DNA of 64,000 nt from a virus, in IMG/VR virus record IMGVR_UViG_3300023179_000072, positions 17,338 through 81,337 of that record, one strand, 5' to 3'. Each line of letters begins with the position of its first letter. The first letter of the stretch is position 1. Below are positions 1-7,347 of this stretch, piece after piece. The translations under genes were made by a program, and so were the position numbers. The notes under the pieces were generated by a model. That model was given only the letters and a program-made list of their open reading frames with translations. It was not told where the DNA came from and did not search any database.

Positions 1-57
1 TAGATTTTATGGTTGATTATTATCTGTAATTTTTAGTATTAGATGATAATACTTTTG

Positions 58-183
58 TTATTTAGTGCTTCTAGCATTGTCTTTTGGCAATAAATCATTA
101 TCTTGTTTATAATTAGGATTAGATGGCCTACCATTTCTAGCTAAATATAAAAAGGCTTTAACACGCGCTATTCCACCAATCAT
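58..183 (-). CDS. Small basic protein, unknown (41 aa)
   Basis: A 41-codon frame starts with MIGGIARVKAFLY and ends NARSTK. It overlaps the preceding 26-codon frame by 26 nt in another register, so only one of the two may be translated. It is the last frame of the operon that begins near position 1352. No family recognised. Confidence 0.35.
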   Translation of the reverse strand: MIGGIARVKAFLYLARNGRPSNPNYKQDNDLLPKDNARSTK

Positions 184-238
184 AAATACGAACACAAATC
201 ATATATCCTAAAATACTAAATAAAACTAAACCAGCCAT
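158..238 (-). CDS. Micro membrane peptide, unknown (26 aa)
   Basis: The peptide MAGLVLFSILGYMICVRIYD is a single hydrophobic segment followed by WWNSAC. Its ATG overlaps the stop of the upstream gene as TAATG, the coupling seen throughout this operon, which is the main argument that it is translated. Function unknown. Confidence 0.4.
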   Translation of the reverse strand: MAGLVLFSILGYMICVRIYDWWNSAC

Positions 239-471
239 TATATGTCACCTACTTCCATAAAATCCATATCAAGATTAAGTTCATCCCAATCATTTTCTGT
301 CACATTACCCACCACAATATATGTATCATCTTTATAATAATCTTTAGATCTATCATATTCTATATAAAAATCCTCAGATTGAGCCGACTTCATTTGATTA
401 AGATCAGTCACAAGTTCTTGAGCTTCTTTATGACCAATAACAGTACTAAAACATTTAATAAGGATCATCAT
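238..471 (-). CDS. Hypothetical protein, 77 aa
   Basis: A soluble acidic small protein (MMILIKCFSTVIGHKEAQEL...MDFMEVGDI) with no recognised domain. Its two possible ATG codons overlap the stop of the upstream gene, whose last codons (GGAGAAAAAGAATG) supply the Shine-Dalgarno sequence. Part of the coupled operon running left from the promoter at 1470-1497. Confidence 0.7.
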   Translation of the reverse strand: MMILIKCFSTVIGHKEAQELVTDLNQMKSAQSEDFYIEYDRSKDYYKDDTYIVVGNVTENDWDELNLDMDFMEVGDI

Positions 472-668
472 TCTTTTTCTCCAATAGTCTTATAAATATA
501 ATCGGCCAAACCCTTCAAATCTTCCCTAGATAATGGTGGTTCATCAAAAAATCCGTTTCTAGCATGAAAAGCGACATCATAATCTTTAGTTCTTTGATTA
601 ATTGGATTTTCTCTTTTCTCAATAAAGAATTTTAGATAATCACAAGTATAAGGATTAGTATATTTCAT
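468..668 (-). CDS. Hypothetical protein with KGLADYI C-terminal module (66 aa)
   Basis: The start at 668 is preceded by GGGAGG at good spacing. The C-terminal segment SREDLKGLADYIYKTIGEKE is closely related to the end of the 64-aa protein at 4856-5050 (TKEELKGLADFINNYLEKNN) and to remnants near 4467 and 4783, so it belongs to a small paralogous family. Function unknown. Its stop overlaps the next start. Confidence 0.7.
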   Translation of the reverse strand: MKYTNPYTCDYLKFFIEKRENPINQRTKDYDVAFHARNGFFDEPPLSREDLKGLADYIYKTIGEKE

Positions 669-901
669 TCTACCTCCCAACTTTCAATTTCCATATCATA
701 ATATCCATTACGATAATAAGACGTATCTCCATAAGATTGTCTTTTACATTTAGCCAATTTGTTATCGGCTACGAACTTTCTTGCGTCATCGTCATTAGAA
801 AATACTCTTACAATTTCTTTATCTGGATGAGGCAAAAACTCTCCACCAATAGTATCCTGATAAACATTTTCTTTTTCGCCAATCACAATATAAACTGTCA
901 T
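665..901 (-). CDS. Hypothetical protein, 78 aa
   Basis: Starts MTVYIVIGEKENVYQDTIGG and contains SNDDDARKFVADNKLAKCK, the sort of short alpha/beta sequence common in phage early regions. Its stop overlaps the next ATG and its own ATG overlaps the upstream stop, so expression is coupled to both neighbours. No function assigned. Confidence 0.7.
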   Translation of the reverse strand: MTVYIVIGEKENVYQDTIGGEFLPHPDKEIVRVFSNDDDARKFVADNKLAKCKRQSYGDTSYYRNGYYDMEIESWEVE

Positions 902-1173
902 ACTTTTTCCTTGGCCTGAAATTGAATTATTGGCAACCGACTAGATTGTATCAGTTGATCTAAACTTTGTAAAGAGGTTGAGTTTAAAGTTCGTAAATAA
1001 TCATCAAAATTATTCCAATCTTTTTTATCTATCATTAACCAATACTCTCGCTCAGAATATCCTAACGAATCTTCATTGTGACATTCTACTCGACCAGCCG
1101 CCCAATTATCTCCATTTTGTTCTATCCATTCTTGGTTCATTATAAGTTCTTGAACCAAATAGTAGTGCCACAT
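898..1173 (-). CDS. Hypothetical protein, 91 aa (or 80 aa)
   Basis: Two starts are possible: MWHYYLV at 1173, three bases after the upstream stop, or MNQEWIEQNG at 1140. The body is Trp- and Asp-rich (EYWLMIDKKDWNNFDDYL) with no recognised family. Second gene of the leftward operon. Confidence 0.65.
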   Translation of the reverse strand: MWHYYLVQELIMNQEWIEQNGDNWAAGRVECHNEDSLGYSEREYWLMIDKKDWNNFDDYLRTLNSTSLQSLDQLIQSSRLPIIQFQAKEKV

Positions 1174-1175
1174 AA

Positions 1176-1352
1176 TTATTCTGGTTTCTCCACCAATTTA
1201 ACAATAGTTCCATCTTTAAACTTTATTTCAATCCAATCTTTCCAAGGACTATCAAAACCAGTATAAAATACTCGTTGTATACTAATTATAGGACAGGTTT
1301 TCTTGCCTAGTCGCCCCATTAGATAATTAATTAGTTGATTCATTTTTCTCAT
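1176..1352 (-). CDS. Hypothetical protein, 58 aa
   Basis: A complete 58-codon frame, MRKMNQLINYLMGRLGKK...IVKLVEKPE, ending three bases before the next start. A second in-frame ATG lies at 1343. It is the first gene after the promoter at 1470-1497, with a leader of about 110 nt. The segment WKDWIEIKFKDGTIVKLV looks like a beta-hairpin; function unknown. Confidence 0.6.
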   Translation of the reverse strand: MRKMNQLINYLMGRLGKKTCPIISIQRVFYTGFDSPWKDWIEIKFKDGTIVKLVEKPE

Positions 1353-1469
1353 AAAATATTGTTCGGTTTTATCTACATCTTATCACTAGAACTAACAGCG
1401 TATGCAACTTAATCATGCCTTACTAGTTTGCTGATAGCAGACCGGACGCACCGAAACCGGGATAGCGTA

Positions 1470-1497
1470 AGTATACTATGTATATCGGAATTGTCAA
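1470..1497 (-). promoter_or_regulatory. Sigma70-type promoter of the leftmost operon
   Basis: TTGACA (1492-1497) and TATACT (1470-1475) separated by 16 bp, with CCGATA in the spacer as in the promoters of the 12-32 kb region. Transcription runs left into the gene starting at 1352. Confidence 0.75.
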
Positions 1498-1506
1498 GCA
1501 TAGCCT

Positions 1507-1731
1507 TTAAAGAAAAGCCTTGCCCCACATATATTTACCATTAAGAGTTTTTCCAAATCTCTCAATAGTAAAAATTGTCAACTTAAAATCTTCTTTATAA
1601 ATACAATCATGACGCTTAGACCAATCAGCAGCATCAGCCCAGTTATTAAATATCAAACATTCTGGAAATGGGCCAAGATTGCCAAGATTAGCAATCTCAA
1701 TAGGATCAAAATACAATACTAGTTTATTCAT
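1507..1731 (-). CDS. Hypothetical protein, 74 aa
   Basis: MNKLVLYFDPIEIANLGNLG...FNNWADAADWSKRHDCIYK: an alpha/beta layout similar to other small proteins here that contain a ...DAxxW/F helix. Its start overlaps the upstream stop by 4 nt. It is the last gene of the long operon from the promoter near 5950. Function unknown. Confidence 0.65.
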   Translation of the reverse strand: MNKLVLYFDPIEIANLGNLGPFPECLIFNNWADAADWSKRHDCIYKEDFKLTIFTIERFGKTLNGKYMWGKAFL

Positions 1732-1913
1732 TTATTTTCCCCATTAGGATCAAATCCTATTAATTGATAATAAAACTTAAATAAGTTTTCAATACTCTCA
1801 CCAATTTTATGCCACAATTCACTATCAATATCCAGAGTATCTCTATAGTCTTGCATACAAGAAATAGCGATCATAATATCTTCAGCAAGAGTTGGTTTAT
1901 TTAGATTGCTCAT
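1728..1913 (-). CDS. Hypothetical helical protein, 61 aa
   Basis: A mostly helical small protein (LAEDIMIAISCMQDYRDTLD...IENLFKFYYQLIG). Coupled to the downstream gene by a 4-nt overlap and 3 nt from the upstream one. No family recognised. Confidence 0.6.
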   Translation of the reverse strand: MSNLNKPTLAEDIMIAISCMQDYRDTLDIDSELWHKIGESIENLFKFYYQLIGFDPNGENK

Positions 1914-1916
1914 GAT

Positions 1917-2099
1917 TTATAGTATTGCTTTGTTTAGCGATGTTTTATCTATAATAGATATATTGCCGTCAATGTCTTGCTCAATGTATAGATTTTTGGA
2001 CTCATAGATTTTGATTGGATTCTTAGGTGGGCCATTATTTAATTTATCCCACTCTTGTTTAAGTTTATCAATATGATATTGAACCGCTTTATCAGTCAT
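1917..2099 (-). CDS. Hypothetical protein, 60 aa
   Basis: MTDKAVQYHIDKLKQEWDKL at the N-terminus suggests a helix, followed by a beta-rich part (LYIEQDIDGNISIIDKT). The start overlaps the upstream stop as ATGA. Function unknown. Confidence 0.6.
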   Translation of the reverse strand: MTDKAVQYHIDKLKQEWDKLNNGPPKNPIKIYESKNLYIEQDIDGNISIIDKTSLNKAIL

Positions 2100-2272
2100 A
2101 ATCCATATCCTTTAAGAATATTTGTAACATAATTTTGTGTTTTAATAATATCTATGGCTCTGATAGCATCTTCTAGAGAAACAAACTCATTGGGTAAATT
2201 AGAATATGTGACTACTGTATTATTTTCTAGAATAATGAATTTATTATCTTGTTTAGTAATAGATAGATTCAT
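2096..2272 (-). CDS. Hypothetical protein, 58 aa
   Basis: A 58-codon frame, MNLSITKQDNKFIILENNTV...ILKGYGL, with ATGA overlaps at both ends, which strongly suggests a real coupled gene. It includes FVSLEDAIRAIDIIKTQNYV, a predicted helix. No function recognised. Confidence 0.6.
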   Translation of the reverse strand: MNLSITKQDNKFIILENNTVVTYSNLPNEFVSLEDAIRAIDIIKTQNYVTNILKGYGL

Positions 2273-2610
2273 TTCTTTTGCTCATCAAAATAGGGAGGTA
2301 GTGGCATCCAATGACTACAGGGAAACCAATCATCATTAATATCTCCATATTCCATTACAATAGCCTTGCCGTCTGTCCATTGACCTTCCCACCATCCAAG
2401 ATTTACTTCTGTAAGAGGATCATCTAAGTAAAAAAGAACACGCTCCCCTTCTTGTGGTAATCTCTCTATTATAGAAATCCATTTTGTATTTATTTGAAAT
2501 TTTACCCACTCAAACCATTGATCTGGAGTAAAATTATAGTATCCTTCTGGCCCTTTGCTGGACAATAATTCTCCAAGTTTCAAAGCAACATTTTGCCATT
2601 CATTAGTCAT
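2269..2610 (-). CDS. DUF551-type protein (113 aa)
   Basis: The start at 2610 (MTNEWQNVALKLGELL) follows an AAAGG sequence. The segment KWISIIERLPQEGERVLFYL and the C-terminal HWMPLPPYF are the hallmark of the DUF551 phage family (WIsV..RLPe.g..VL, ending HWMPLP). The family is widespread in phages and has no known activity. A second, more divergent member lies at 21632-21889. Confidence 0.8.
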   Translation of the reverse strand: MTNEWQNVALKLGELLSSKGPEGYYNFTPDQWFEWVKFQINTKWISIIERLPQEGERVLFYLDDPLTEVNLGWWEGQWTDGKAIVMEYGDINDDWFPCSHWMPLPPYFDEQKK

Positions 2611-2614
2611 TTCT

Positions 2615-2734
2615 TTACCTTTTGTCTCTATTAATAGATATTTGAATAGTACCAACAATCAATCCTAGTTTTAGTTCTTTTAATTCTTGATCGAATCTAC
2701 TCATAATTTTATCAATTTTTTCTTTTAAACTCAT
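2615..2734 (-). CDS. Hypothetical peptide, 39 aa
   Basis: MSLKEKIDKIMSRFDQELKE followed by LKLGLIVGTIQISINRDKR. The ATG overlaps the upstream stop as ATGA and the stop lies 4 bases before the DUF551 start, so it fits the operon exactly. Predicted amphipathic helix plus strand; function unknown. Confidence 0.5.
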   Translation of the reverse strand: MSLKEKIDKIMSRFDQELKELKLGLIVGTIQISINRDKR

Positions 2735-2910
2735 TTTTTGTCTTTAAAATTAGTTGAAACTCTATCCATACTAACTTGACTAATTATACCATTCTGAAAT
2801 TCAATTTGCATATAACTCTTAAAAGGACGAATAAGTTCTATAATAGTATCACCATCAACTCCGTCCTCTTTTAACCAGTTAAGTCTTTCTATAAGTTCAT
2901 TTAATGTCAT
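2731..2910 (-). CDS. Hypothetical protein, 59 aa
   Basis: MTLNELIERLNWLKEDGVDG then a beta-rich tail (YMQIEFQNGIISQVSMD). ATGA overlaps at both ends tie it to its neighbours. No recognised family. Confidence 0.55.
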   Translation of the reverse strand: MTLNELIERLNWLKEDGVDGDTIIELIRPFKSYMQIEFQNGIISQVSMDRVSTNFKDKK

Positions 2911-3179
2911 TTCTTTTCTCCAATCTTGATTGGTTTTATCCCATCAAATCCCCAACAATCTCGTATGCTCCAAAATAGATTATCATGCTCTTGTCCGCAA
3001 CATTCACAAATTTGTTGATAATCATATTCTGTTTTACCAGCCCTATCCAACCCTTTATAATCATAGCCATAAGGATCATACCCGTCCAGATCATAAGGAT
3101 TTTCACCAGCATATTTCTCAAACCAGTTTTGGTCTTTTTGATATGCTACACTAACTGTTGGACTATATTTGCCTTTCAT
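2907..3179 (-). CDS. Hypothetical Tyr/Asp-rich protein with CxxC (90 aa)
   Basis: The centre is rich in Tyr, Asp and Gly (YDLDGYDPYGYDYKGLD). QICECCGQEHDN near residue 58 has three cysteines and a histidine that could bind one metal ion, followed by Trp-rich FWSIRDCWGF. Coupled to both neighbours. Function unknown. Confidence 0.6.
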   Translation of the reverse strand: MKGKYSPTVSVAYQKDQNWFEKYAGENPYDLDGYDPYGYDYKGLDRAGKTEYDYQQICECCGQEHDNLFWSIRDCWGFDGIKPIKIGEKK

Positions 3180-3526
3180 TTATCATACTTTCTTTTTAGT
3201 CTTAGATAAGTTTGATATTCAACATCTTGTTGTTTTCTTTTTGATTGTTTGGTCTGATTTCTGGTTTTCATTAGTTTCTTAACTCTAGCATCAAATTCTT
3301 TATCATTTTCCCAACGCTCAATATAAACATCAAATTCACCAGTAAATTTATCTACCCAATTATTATCTTCTACCCAAATTTCATAAGCATCTGGAAATGT
3401 TTCCTGATAATATAGTTGAAGTTCTAGTATGCGTTTAATTATGTCGCCAAAATTTCCTGTTAAAGTTGAAAAATCAATAACTCCAACTCGTTCTTTTACT
3501 TTTTGTCGTTTAATTTTTATTGTCAT
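3176..3526 (-). CDS. Hypothetical protein with basic C-terminus (116 aa)
   Basis: The start at 3526 (MTIKIKRQKVKERVGV) fits the 4-nt overlap with the upstream stop at 3523. The first 75 residues look globular and the last 40 are strongly basic (KKLMKTRNQTKQSKRKQQDV), suggesting nucleic-acid contact. No family recognised. Confidence 0.6.
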   Translation of the reverse strand: MTIKIKRQKVKERVGVIDFSTLTGNFGDIIKRILELQLYYQETFPDAYEIWVEDNNWVDKFTGEFDVYIERWENDKEFDARVKKLMKTRNQTKQSKRKQQDVEYQTYLRLKRKYDK

Positions 3527-3849
3527 TTCTTTCCCCAACTATCTATAAAAATAGGATTGCCGTGTTTATCAGTTCCTACTATTGGTCTAACATATTGCCA
3601 TTCTGTGTTTTCTTCTTTATCTTTACAAATTGAACACTTATCATTAGTGGACAATATTCTTTCTTTAGCATCTGCCCAAACTTTTCCACCATATTCAGCC
3701 ATCCAATCTTGATACGCTTGATGGGCCGCTTTGCTACTTTTAAATCGTTCAATTAAATTAAATTCAAAAGTATCTAGGCGACGAATAATATCAGTACCAT
3801 AAACCAGTTCGTTACCTTGGGGTTGGCCGTATTTCTCAGAGTATTTCAT
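3523..3849 (-). CDS. Hypothetical protein with CxxC motif (108 aa)
   Basis: Helical N-terminal part (IERFKSSKAAHQAYQDWMAE) followed by KCSICKDKEENTEWQYVRPI, a single CxxC too short for a full zinc ribbon alone. Starts directly after the upstream stop. Function unknown. Confidence 0.6.
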   Translation of the reverse strand: MKYSEKYGQPQGNELVYGTDIIRRLDTFEFNLIERFKSSKAAHQAYQDWMAEYGGKVWADAKERILSTNDKCSICKDKEENTEWQYVRPIVGTDKHGNPIFIDSWGKK

Positions 3850-4239
3850 TTAACAATAATCCTTACATTTTAAATGAATATTGTGATTATAATCATAATC
3901 ATGTTTTTTGCTAATTGTTTCAACGATATCAATAGATTTATAGTAGTTTAAATCAAGAAGTTTAGAAGATATGAGATTTAGAAGTAATTTTGGTCTTAGA
4001 GATTCGCAAATGATTTCATAAGCATAATCTTCTTTGTTAATAGTTCCAAATCCATAAACACAAAAACATTTATTTGATTGAATAGATTCATCAGTAAAAA
4101 TTTGTAATTGATCCGTAAATACTTGTAAATCTTTTATATATGATAAGTATTTAGAAGGCGATTCCAAAAATTGAATTTTTTTATTAAAACCATCAATAAA
4201 TGCGTTAACCGCACTTTCATAATCTTTATAAATAGTCAT
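3850..4239 (-). CDS. Hypothetical protein, 129 aa
   Basis: An alpha-helical N-terminal half (YESAVNAFIDGFNKKIQFLE) and a C-terminus with several Cys and His residues (HNIHLKCKDYC). Overlaps the upstream gene by 4 nt. No family recognised. Confidence 0.6.
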   Translation of the reverse strand: MTIYKDYESAVNAFIDGFNKKIQFLESPSKYLSYIKDLQVFTDQLQIFTDESIQSNKCFCVYGFGTINKEDYAYEIICESLRPKLLLNLISSKLLDLNYYKSIDIVETISKKHDYDYNHNIHLKCKDYC

Positions 4240-4466
4240 TTGTTTCTTTCCACTAATTTTTCAATACCACCAGAAGCCCCACAAATTATCTCCATCATTA
4301 CTTTATTACATTCTAATATATCGTTATAAATAGTTTGATAATCTTTCCAAATCTCCAGACTAGGGCCGCTTGCAGATAGGGACAAAGGCATTTTACCCAA
4401 TCTTTTTAGACTATCTAACTGTTCATTTAATACAGTTTTAATATCGTCAATATCTTGATTAATCAT
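4236..4466 (-). CDS. Hypothetical helical protein, 76 aa
   Basis: Predicted all-helical (MINQDIDDIKTVLNEQLDSL...IYNDILECNKVMMEIICG). Its start lies inside a remnant of the KGLADFI module, whose GGAGAAAAATAATG supplies both the ribosome-binding site and the ATG. Function unknown. Confidence 0.6.
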   Translation of the reverse strand: MINQDIDDIKTVLNEQLDSLKRLGKMPLSLSASGPSLEIWKDYQTIYNDILECNKVMMEIICGASGGIEKLVERNK

Positions 4467-4505
4467 TATTTTTCTCCAAATACTTGTAAATAAAATCGGC
4501 TATCT
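4467..4505 (-). pseudogene. Remnant of KGLADFI-type C-terminal module
   Basis: Read leftward, the bases encode ADFIYKYLEKNND and then a stop, closely matching the end of the protein at 4856-5050 (ADFINNYLEKNN). A stop codon lies just upstream in this frame and no start is available. It is therefore a fragment of a duplicated small gene that survives as the ribosome-binding region of the next gene. Confidence 0.5.
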
Positions 4506-4508
4506 AAT

Positions 4509-4691
4509 CTATGGTCGTTCCATCCTTGAGACAATTATAGCAAAAATGATGGACATAATTAGTCCTATAAGACTACCACCAAACCATGCTCCTAAAGTCC
4601 AGATAATTGCATCTCTACTAATCATTATTTTTTTCAACATTCCTTTCAAAGATTTAGCCAAATTTTCCACATCATCAATACCCCCCCACAT
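4509..4691 (-). CDS. Small membrane protein (60 aa)
   Basis: After a helical start (MWGGIDDVENLAKSLKGMLK) the sequence AWFGGSLIGLIMSIIFAIIV forms one clear membrane span, ending SRMERP. The GGGGGG run at the ATG makes the exact start uncertain. Function unknown. Confidence 0.5.
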   Translation of the reverse strand: MWGGIDDVENLAKSLKGMLKKIMISRDAIIWTLGAWFGGSLIGLIMSIIFAIIVSRMERP

Positions 4692-4782
4692 ATATTTATA
4701 TCCAAAAAATGACCCATTCTCAATATACCGTTGGTAACTTTCTAATTAGTCTAGAATTAGATCAATTTCATGCTTATCAAGA

Positions 4783-4866
4783 TTAATATTCATTTTTCTC
4801 AATAGTCTTATAAAGAGTGTTAGACAAAATAACTTGTTGAACGAAATATATTATTTTAGTTTGCAT
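4783..4866 (-). CDS. Peptide carrying a degenerate KGLADYI-module tail (27 aa)
   Basis: MQTKIIYFVQQVILSNTLYK followed by TIEKNEY; the last ten residues resemble IYKTIGEKE of the 66-aa protein at 468-668. It overlaps the end of the gene at 4856. It may be a vestige of a duplicated gene rather than a functional product. Confidence 0.3.
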   Translation of the reverse strand: MQTKIIYFVQQVILSNTLYKTIEKNEY

Positions 4867-5050
4867 TATTTTTCTCCAAATAGTTATTGATAAAATCGGC
4901 CAATCCCTTTAGTTCTTCCTTGGTTAATTTCATTTTCATCCATTCCCAAGAGATAGCATTATTAATAGTCAGATTAAGTAGGCTACCATGTCGTTCAAGA
5001 TCAAACCTGAAAACATCTGCCTTATAAGAATCTTTGATTATCAAACTCAT
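4856..5050 (-). CDS. KGLADFI-module protein (64 aa)
   Basis: Related at its C-terminus (TKEELKGLADFINNYLEKNN) to the protein at 468-668, with an unrelated N-terminal part (IIKDSYKADVFRFDLERHGS). Small phage family of unknown function; the pair suggests local duplication in this operon. Confidence 0.7.
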   Translation of the reverse strand: MSLIIKDSYKADVFRFDLERHGSLLNLTINNAISWEWMKMKLTKEELKGLADFINNYLEKNNAN

Positions 5051-5053
5051 TAT

Positions 5054-5437
5054 TTATTCTCCGCACTGGATTCCTGTTGTAAAAACTATACCCTTACGAG
5101 ACAGAATGGTTTGTGGTTGATCGAATTTGTTAATACGGCTAACCACCCATCCATATTTTGGCTTATCATCTTTCCAACCATACTCATTAGTAATATGAAC
5201 ACAATGTCTTTGATAATCGAAAGCCCAGTGGCCTTTATTCTGGTATTGAAAACAATGACTAAAAGTTATGGTTCCAATAATTCTGCTCTTAAACTTAGCC
5301 GATTTCCCCGGAGTCTCAATCAATGCCAACTCAACATTCTCATACTTCTTAGGTAGGCTATATGATCTTGTTTCTACGGTTTTAGATCCATTCATTAAAA
5401 GATGACTCCAAGGAGTCTGTATGTTTATACCAGTCAT
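5054..5437 (-). CDS. ASCH-domain protein (127 aa)
   Basis: The N-terminus INIQTPWSHLLMNGSKTVET, then RSYSLPKKYENVELALIETP and RIIGTITFSHCF follow the ASCH domain pattern: a PUA-like barrel with PW..L..G.KTIE.R and a G.a.f strand. Family members are thought to bind RNA or modified nucleotides; the phage substrate is unknown. Full length for the domain. Fourth gene of the operon from the promoter near 5950. Confidence 0.7.
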   Translation of the reverse strand: MTGINIQTPWSHLLMNGSKTVETRSYSLPKKYENVELALIETPGKSAKFKSRIIGTITFSHCFQYQNKGHWAFDYQRHCVHITNEYGWKDDKPKYGWVVSRINKFDQPQTILSRKGIVFTTGIQCGE

Positions 5438-5481
5438 TCTTGCACCAGAAAGTTATTGATTAAGTTAGCCAGTTTCCACCA

Positions 5482-5670
5482 TTAAATAAGTTTGTGTTCT
5501 TTTAAAATCTTGTACAAATTTTCCATATCTTTTTCATCCAACCGTAGTTCTTCTGGATAATCATTGTTGTAATTGAATATTCTAATCAAATAAGGTTTGT
5601 TTTTCAAATTAGGATTGTAATGAATTTCTATAAGATCATAATCCAAATTTAGAGTTCTGATCTTTGTCAT
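5482..5670 (-). CDS. Hypothetical protein, 62 aa
   Basis: MTKIRTLNLDYDLIEIHYNP with a C-terminal helix (LDEKDMENLYKILKEHKLI). Layout and position of the helix resemble the KGLADFI-type proteins, but the similarity is too weak to group them firmly. It overlaps the upstream gene by 35 nt. Confidence 0.6.
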   Translation of the reverse strand: MTKIRTLNLDYDLIEIHYNPNLKNKPYLIRIFNYNNDYPEELRLDEKDMENLYKILKEHKLI

Positions 5671-5896
5671 TTTTTGTCCAAGCTTTATTGTCTGATAAAT
5701 ATTGCATTATCTTATTGCCCACATTATTCACACTATCATTTTTAGCATAATAATCATCCAACATATTCTTTATAGTATATCTTTCATCTTGAGTTAAATC
5801 TCTTAATGAAGATGACCGATTTCCCCCATATTCATCATCAATATAATCTGCAACAGCCAGCAGAAATTGATTAAATGATAGGTTGTTTGATTTCAT
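5636..5896 (-). CDS. Hypothetical protein, 86 aa
   Basis: The start is set at 5896 (MKSNNLSFNQFLLAVADYID) because the upstream ATG at 5947 lies upstream of the predicted -10 box. Contains RDLTQDERYTIKNMLDDYY. First gene of a long leftward operon. A tandem GATTTGTGGGTTTGTTTTGA repeat fills the leader. Confidence 0.6.
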   Translation of the reverse strand: MKSNNLSFNQFLLAVADYIDDEYGGNRSSSLRDLTQDERYTIKNMLDDYYAKNDSVNNVGNKIMQYLSDNKAWTKNDKDQNSKFGL

Positions 5897-5937
5897 TCTG
5901 ATTTGTGGGTTTGTTTTGATTTGTGGGTTTTCGGTGT

Positions 5938-5966
5938 ATTCTACCATATGAAGTATCGACTGTCAA
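5938..5966 (-). promoter_or_regulatory. Sigma70-type promoter of the 5.9-1.5 kb operon
   Basis: TTGACA (5961-5966) and TAGAAT (5938-5943) with a 17-bp spacer containing GTCGATA. The -35 box overlaps the Shine-Dalgarno region of the divergent HNH gene at 5977. Confidence 0.75.
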
Positions 5967-5976
5967 GGAGACAAAC

Positions 5977-6609
5977 ATGAGAAAATGTCTAGATTGTGAA
6001 ATAGAATTAGGTCAATGTGGAAATGCTAAAAAACGATGTGATTCTTGTCAAAAAGAATATCGTAAATTATGTTGGAGAATGAGGGAGAAAGATCCAGCTA
6101 GAAAAGAACACAATAGACAACGAAATAAAAAATTTAGAGACGCTAATCCAGATAAGATTAAAGAGTATGCTAAAAAACATAATGATAATTATAGGAAGGG
6201 AATCAATAGACAAAATTATTTAGCTAAAAAAAGAGAACTGAATAAAAAATATTACCATGATAATATCGAAACTAAATTAGCTCAGGTATTGAGAAATAAA
6301 CTTTGGAAATCACTAAAAGACCAAAATACAAATAAGCAAAATTCTGCATTAGAATTGGTAGGTTGTTCTAAAGAAGAATTAATAGAACATATACAGTCAC
6401 AATTCAAAAAAGGTATGACATGGGAAAACTGGTCTTTAAATGGTTGGCATATTGACCATATTCGCCCAGTATCTTCTTTTGATCTTTCCGATCCTGCTCA
6501 AGTTAAAGAGTGTTTTCATTTCTCTAATTTACAACCATTATGGGCTATAGAAAATCTGAAAAAATCAAATTCGTGGGAGGAAGACCCGCAGGATGATATA
6601 TTCTTTTGA
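5977..6609 (+). CDS. HNH homing-type endonuclease (210 aa)
   Basis: The start is chosen because AAGGAG lies 6 nt upstream of ATG. The N-terminus has a zinc-finger-like cluster (KCLDCEIELG...RCDSCQKEY). The basic middle is followed by the HNH motif GWHIDHIRPVSSFD and a later FSNLQPLWAIENLKKSN, which matches phage HNH nucleases of the H-I-D-H / N-L-x-x-L type. It is a lone plus-strand gene between minus-strand operons, as expected for a mobile free-standing endonuclease. Confidence 0.85.
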   Translation: MRKCLDCEIELGQCGNAKKRCDSCQKEYRKLCWRMREKDPARKEHNRQRNKKFRDANPDKIKEYAKKHNDNYRKGINRQNYLAKKRELNKKYYHDNIETKLAQVLRNKLWKSLKDQNTNKQNSALELVGCSKEELIEHIQSQFKKGMTWENWSLNGWHIDHIRPVSSFDLSDPAQVKECFHFSNLQPLWAIENLKKSNSWEEDPQDDIFF

Positions 6610-6628
6610 TTTGTTGCCCATTCATGCC

Positions 6629-6805
6629 CTATTTACCATAATTAAAGAATTGATTGTGTTGAATAGACGGTTGTATTTGCCTTAAACGGTTAAGAATAAT
6701 GGTCAAATTTTTAGCTTCTGGAACTATTTTTTCATGCAAAGTATCTCCAATAATCCTTTTGATCAGAGCAATTTCTTTATCTGTCAACAATACATTTTTA
6801 TACAT
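6629..6805 (-). CDS. Hypothetical protein, 58 aa
   Basis: MYKNVLLTDKEIALIKRIIG...FFNYGK, preceded by GAGGG six bases before ATG and by a clear promoter at 6845-6873. The TDKEIALIKRIIGDT segment looks helix-turn-helix-like but is too short to assign. The gene is monocistronic and converges on the HNH gene. Confidence 0.65.
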   Translation of the reverse strand: MYKNVLLTDKEIALIKRIIGDTLHEKIVPEAKNLTIILNRLRQIQPSIQHNQFFNYGK

Positions 6806-6844
6806 TTTTCCCTCAAATACTAACTTATTCTTCCCTTATACCTC

Positions 6845-6873
6845 ACTATACCACACACCATACCATTTGTCAA
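6845..6873 (-). promoter_or_regulatory. Sigma70-type promoter
   Basis: TTGACA (6868-6873), 17 bp, TATAGT (6845-6850). It lies about 40 bases before the 58-aa gene ending at 6629. Confidence 0.75.
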
Positions 6874-7010
6874 CACAAGCCTTATATCGACAGTTTGATA
6901 AAATACTCTTTAAACTATTTTCCAACAGCCCCCTCGTACCACGGCATAGCATAATAAGTGAAATATAATCAAATTAAGGCTAAAATATAAGCTATTAGCT
7001 CAAAAAACCC

Positions 7011-7187
7011 TTATTTGTCGGATGTATATGATTTGGAAGAGGAAAAAGAAGGGGTATTTTTAAGGGGAGATAATGATTTTAATAGATAAAAATGCACAGA
7101 AATCATAGAAACCAGAGTCAAAACAGCAATAAATACTAGATTCTGGATAAAAGGAATGTAAAATTCGTTAATTTTTGATTTTTTCAT
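7011..7187 (-). CDS. Small membrane protein (58 aa)
   Basis: MKKSKINEFYIPFIQNLVFI runs into one membrane span (NLVFIAVLTLVSMISVHFYL) and a Ser-rich tail. The ribosome-binding site (AGAG) is weak. N-in topology is likely from the basic N-terminus. Function unknown. Confidence 0.5.
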   Translation of the reverse strand: MKKSKINEFYIPFIQNLVFIAVLTLVSMISVHFYLLKSLSPLKNTPSFSSSKSYTSDK

Positions 7188-7347
7188 TTTTGATCTCTAA
7201 TTGATAGTGCTAAAGATTTTATGATATGATGCAGATAGGAATCTTATGGACTATTAAATTTGACCAGTATCCCATATAGTATGTATAGTAGTAGTAGTAA
7301 TAATAAGGATAGTAATATTATGTTTTGGTTATATATCATAACAATGA

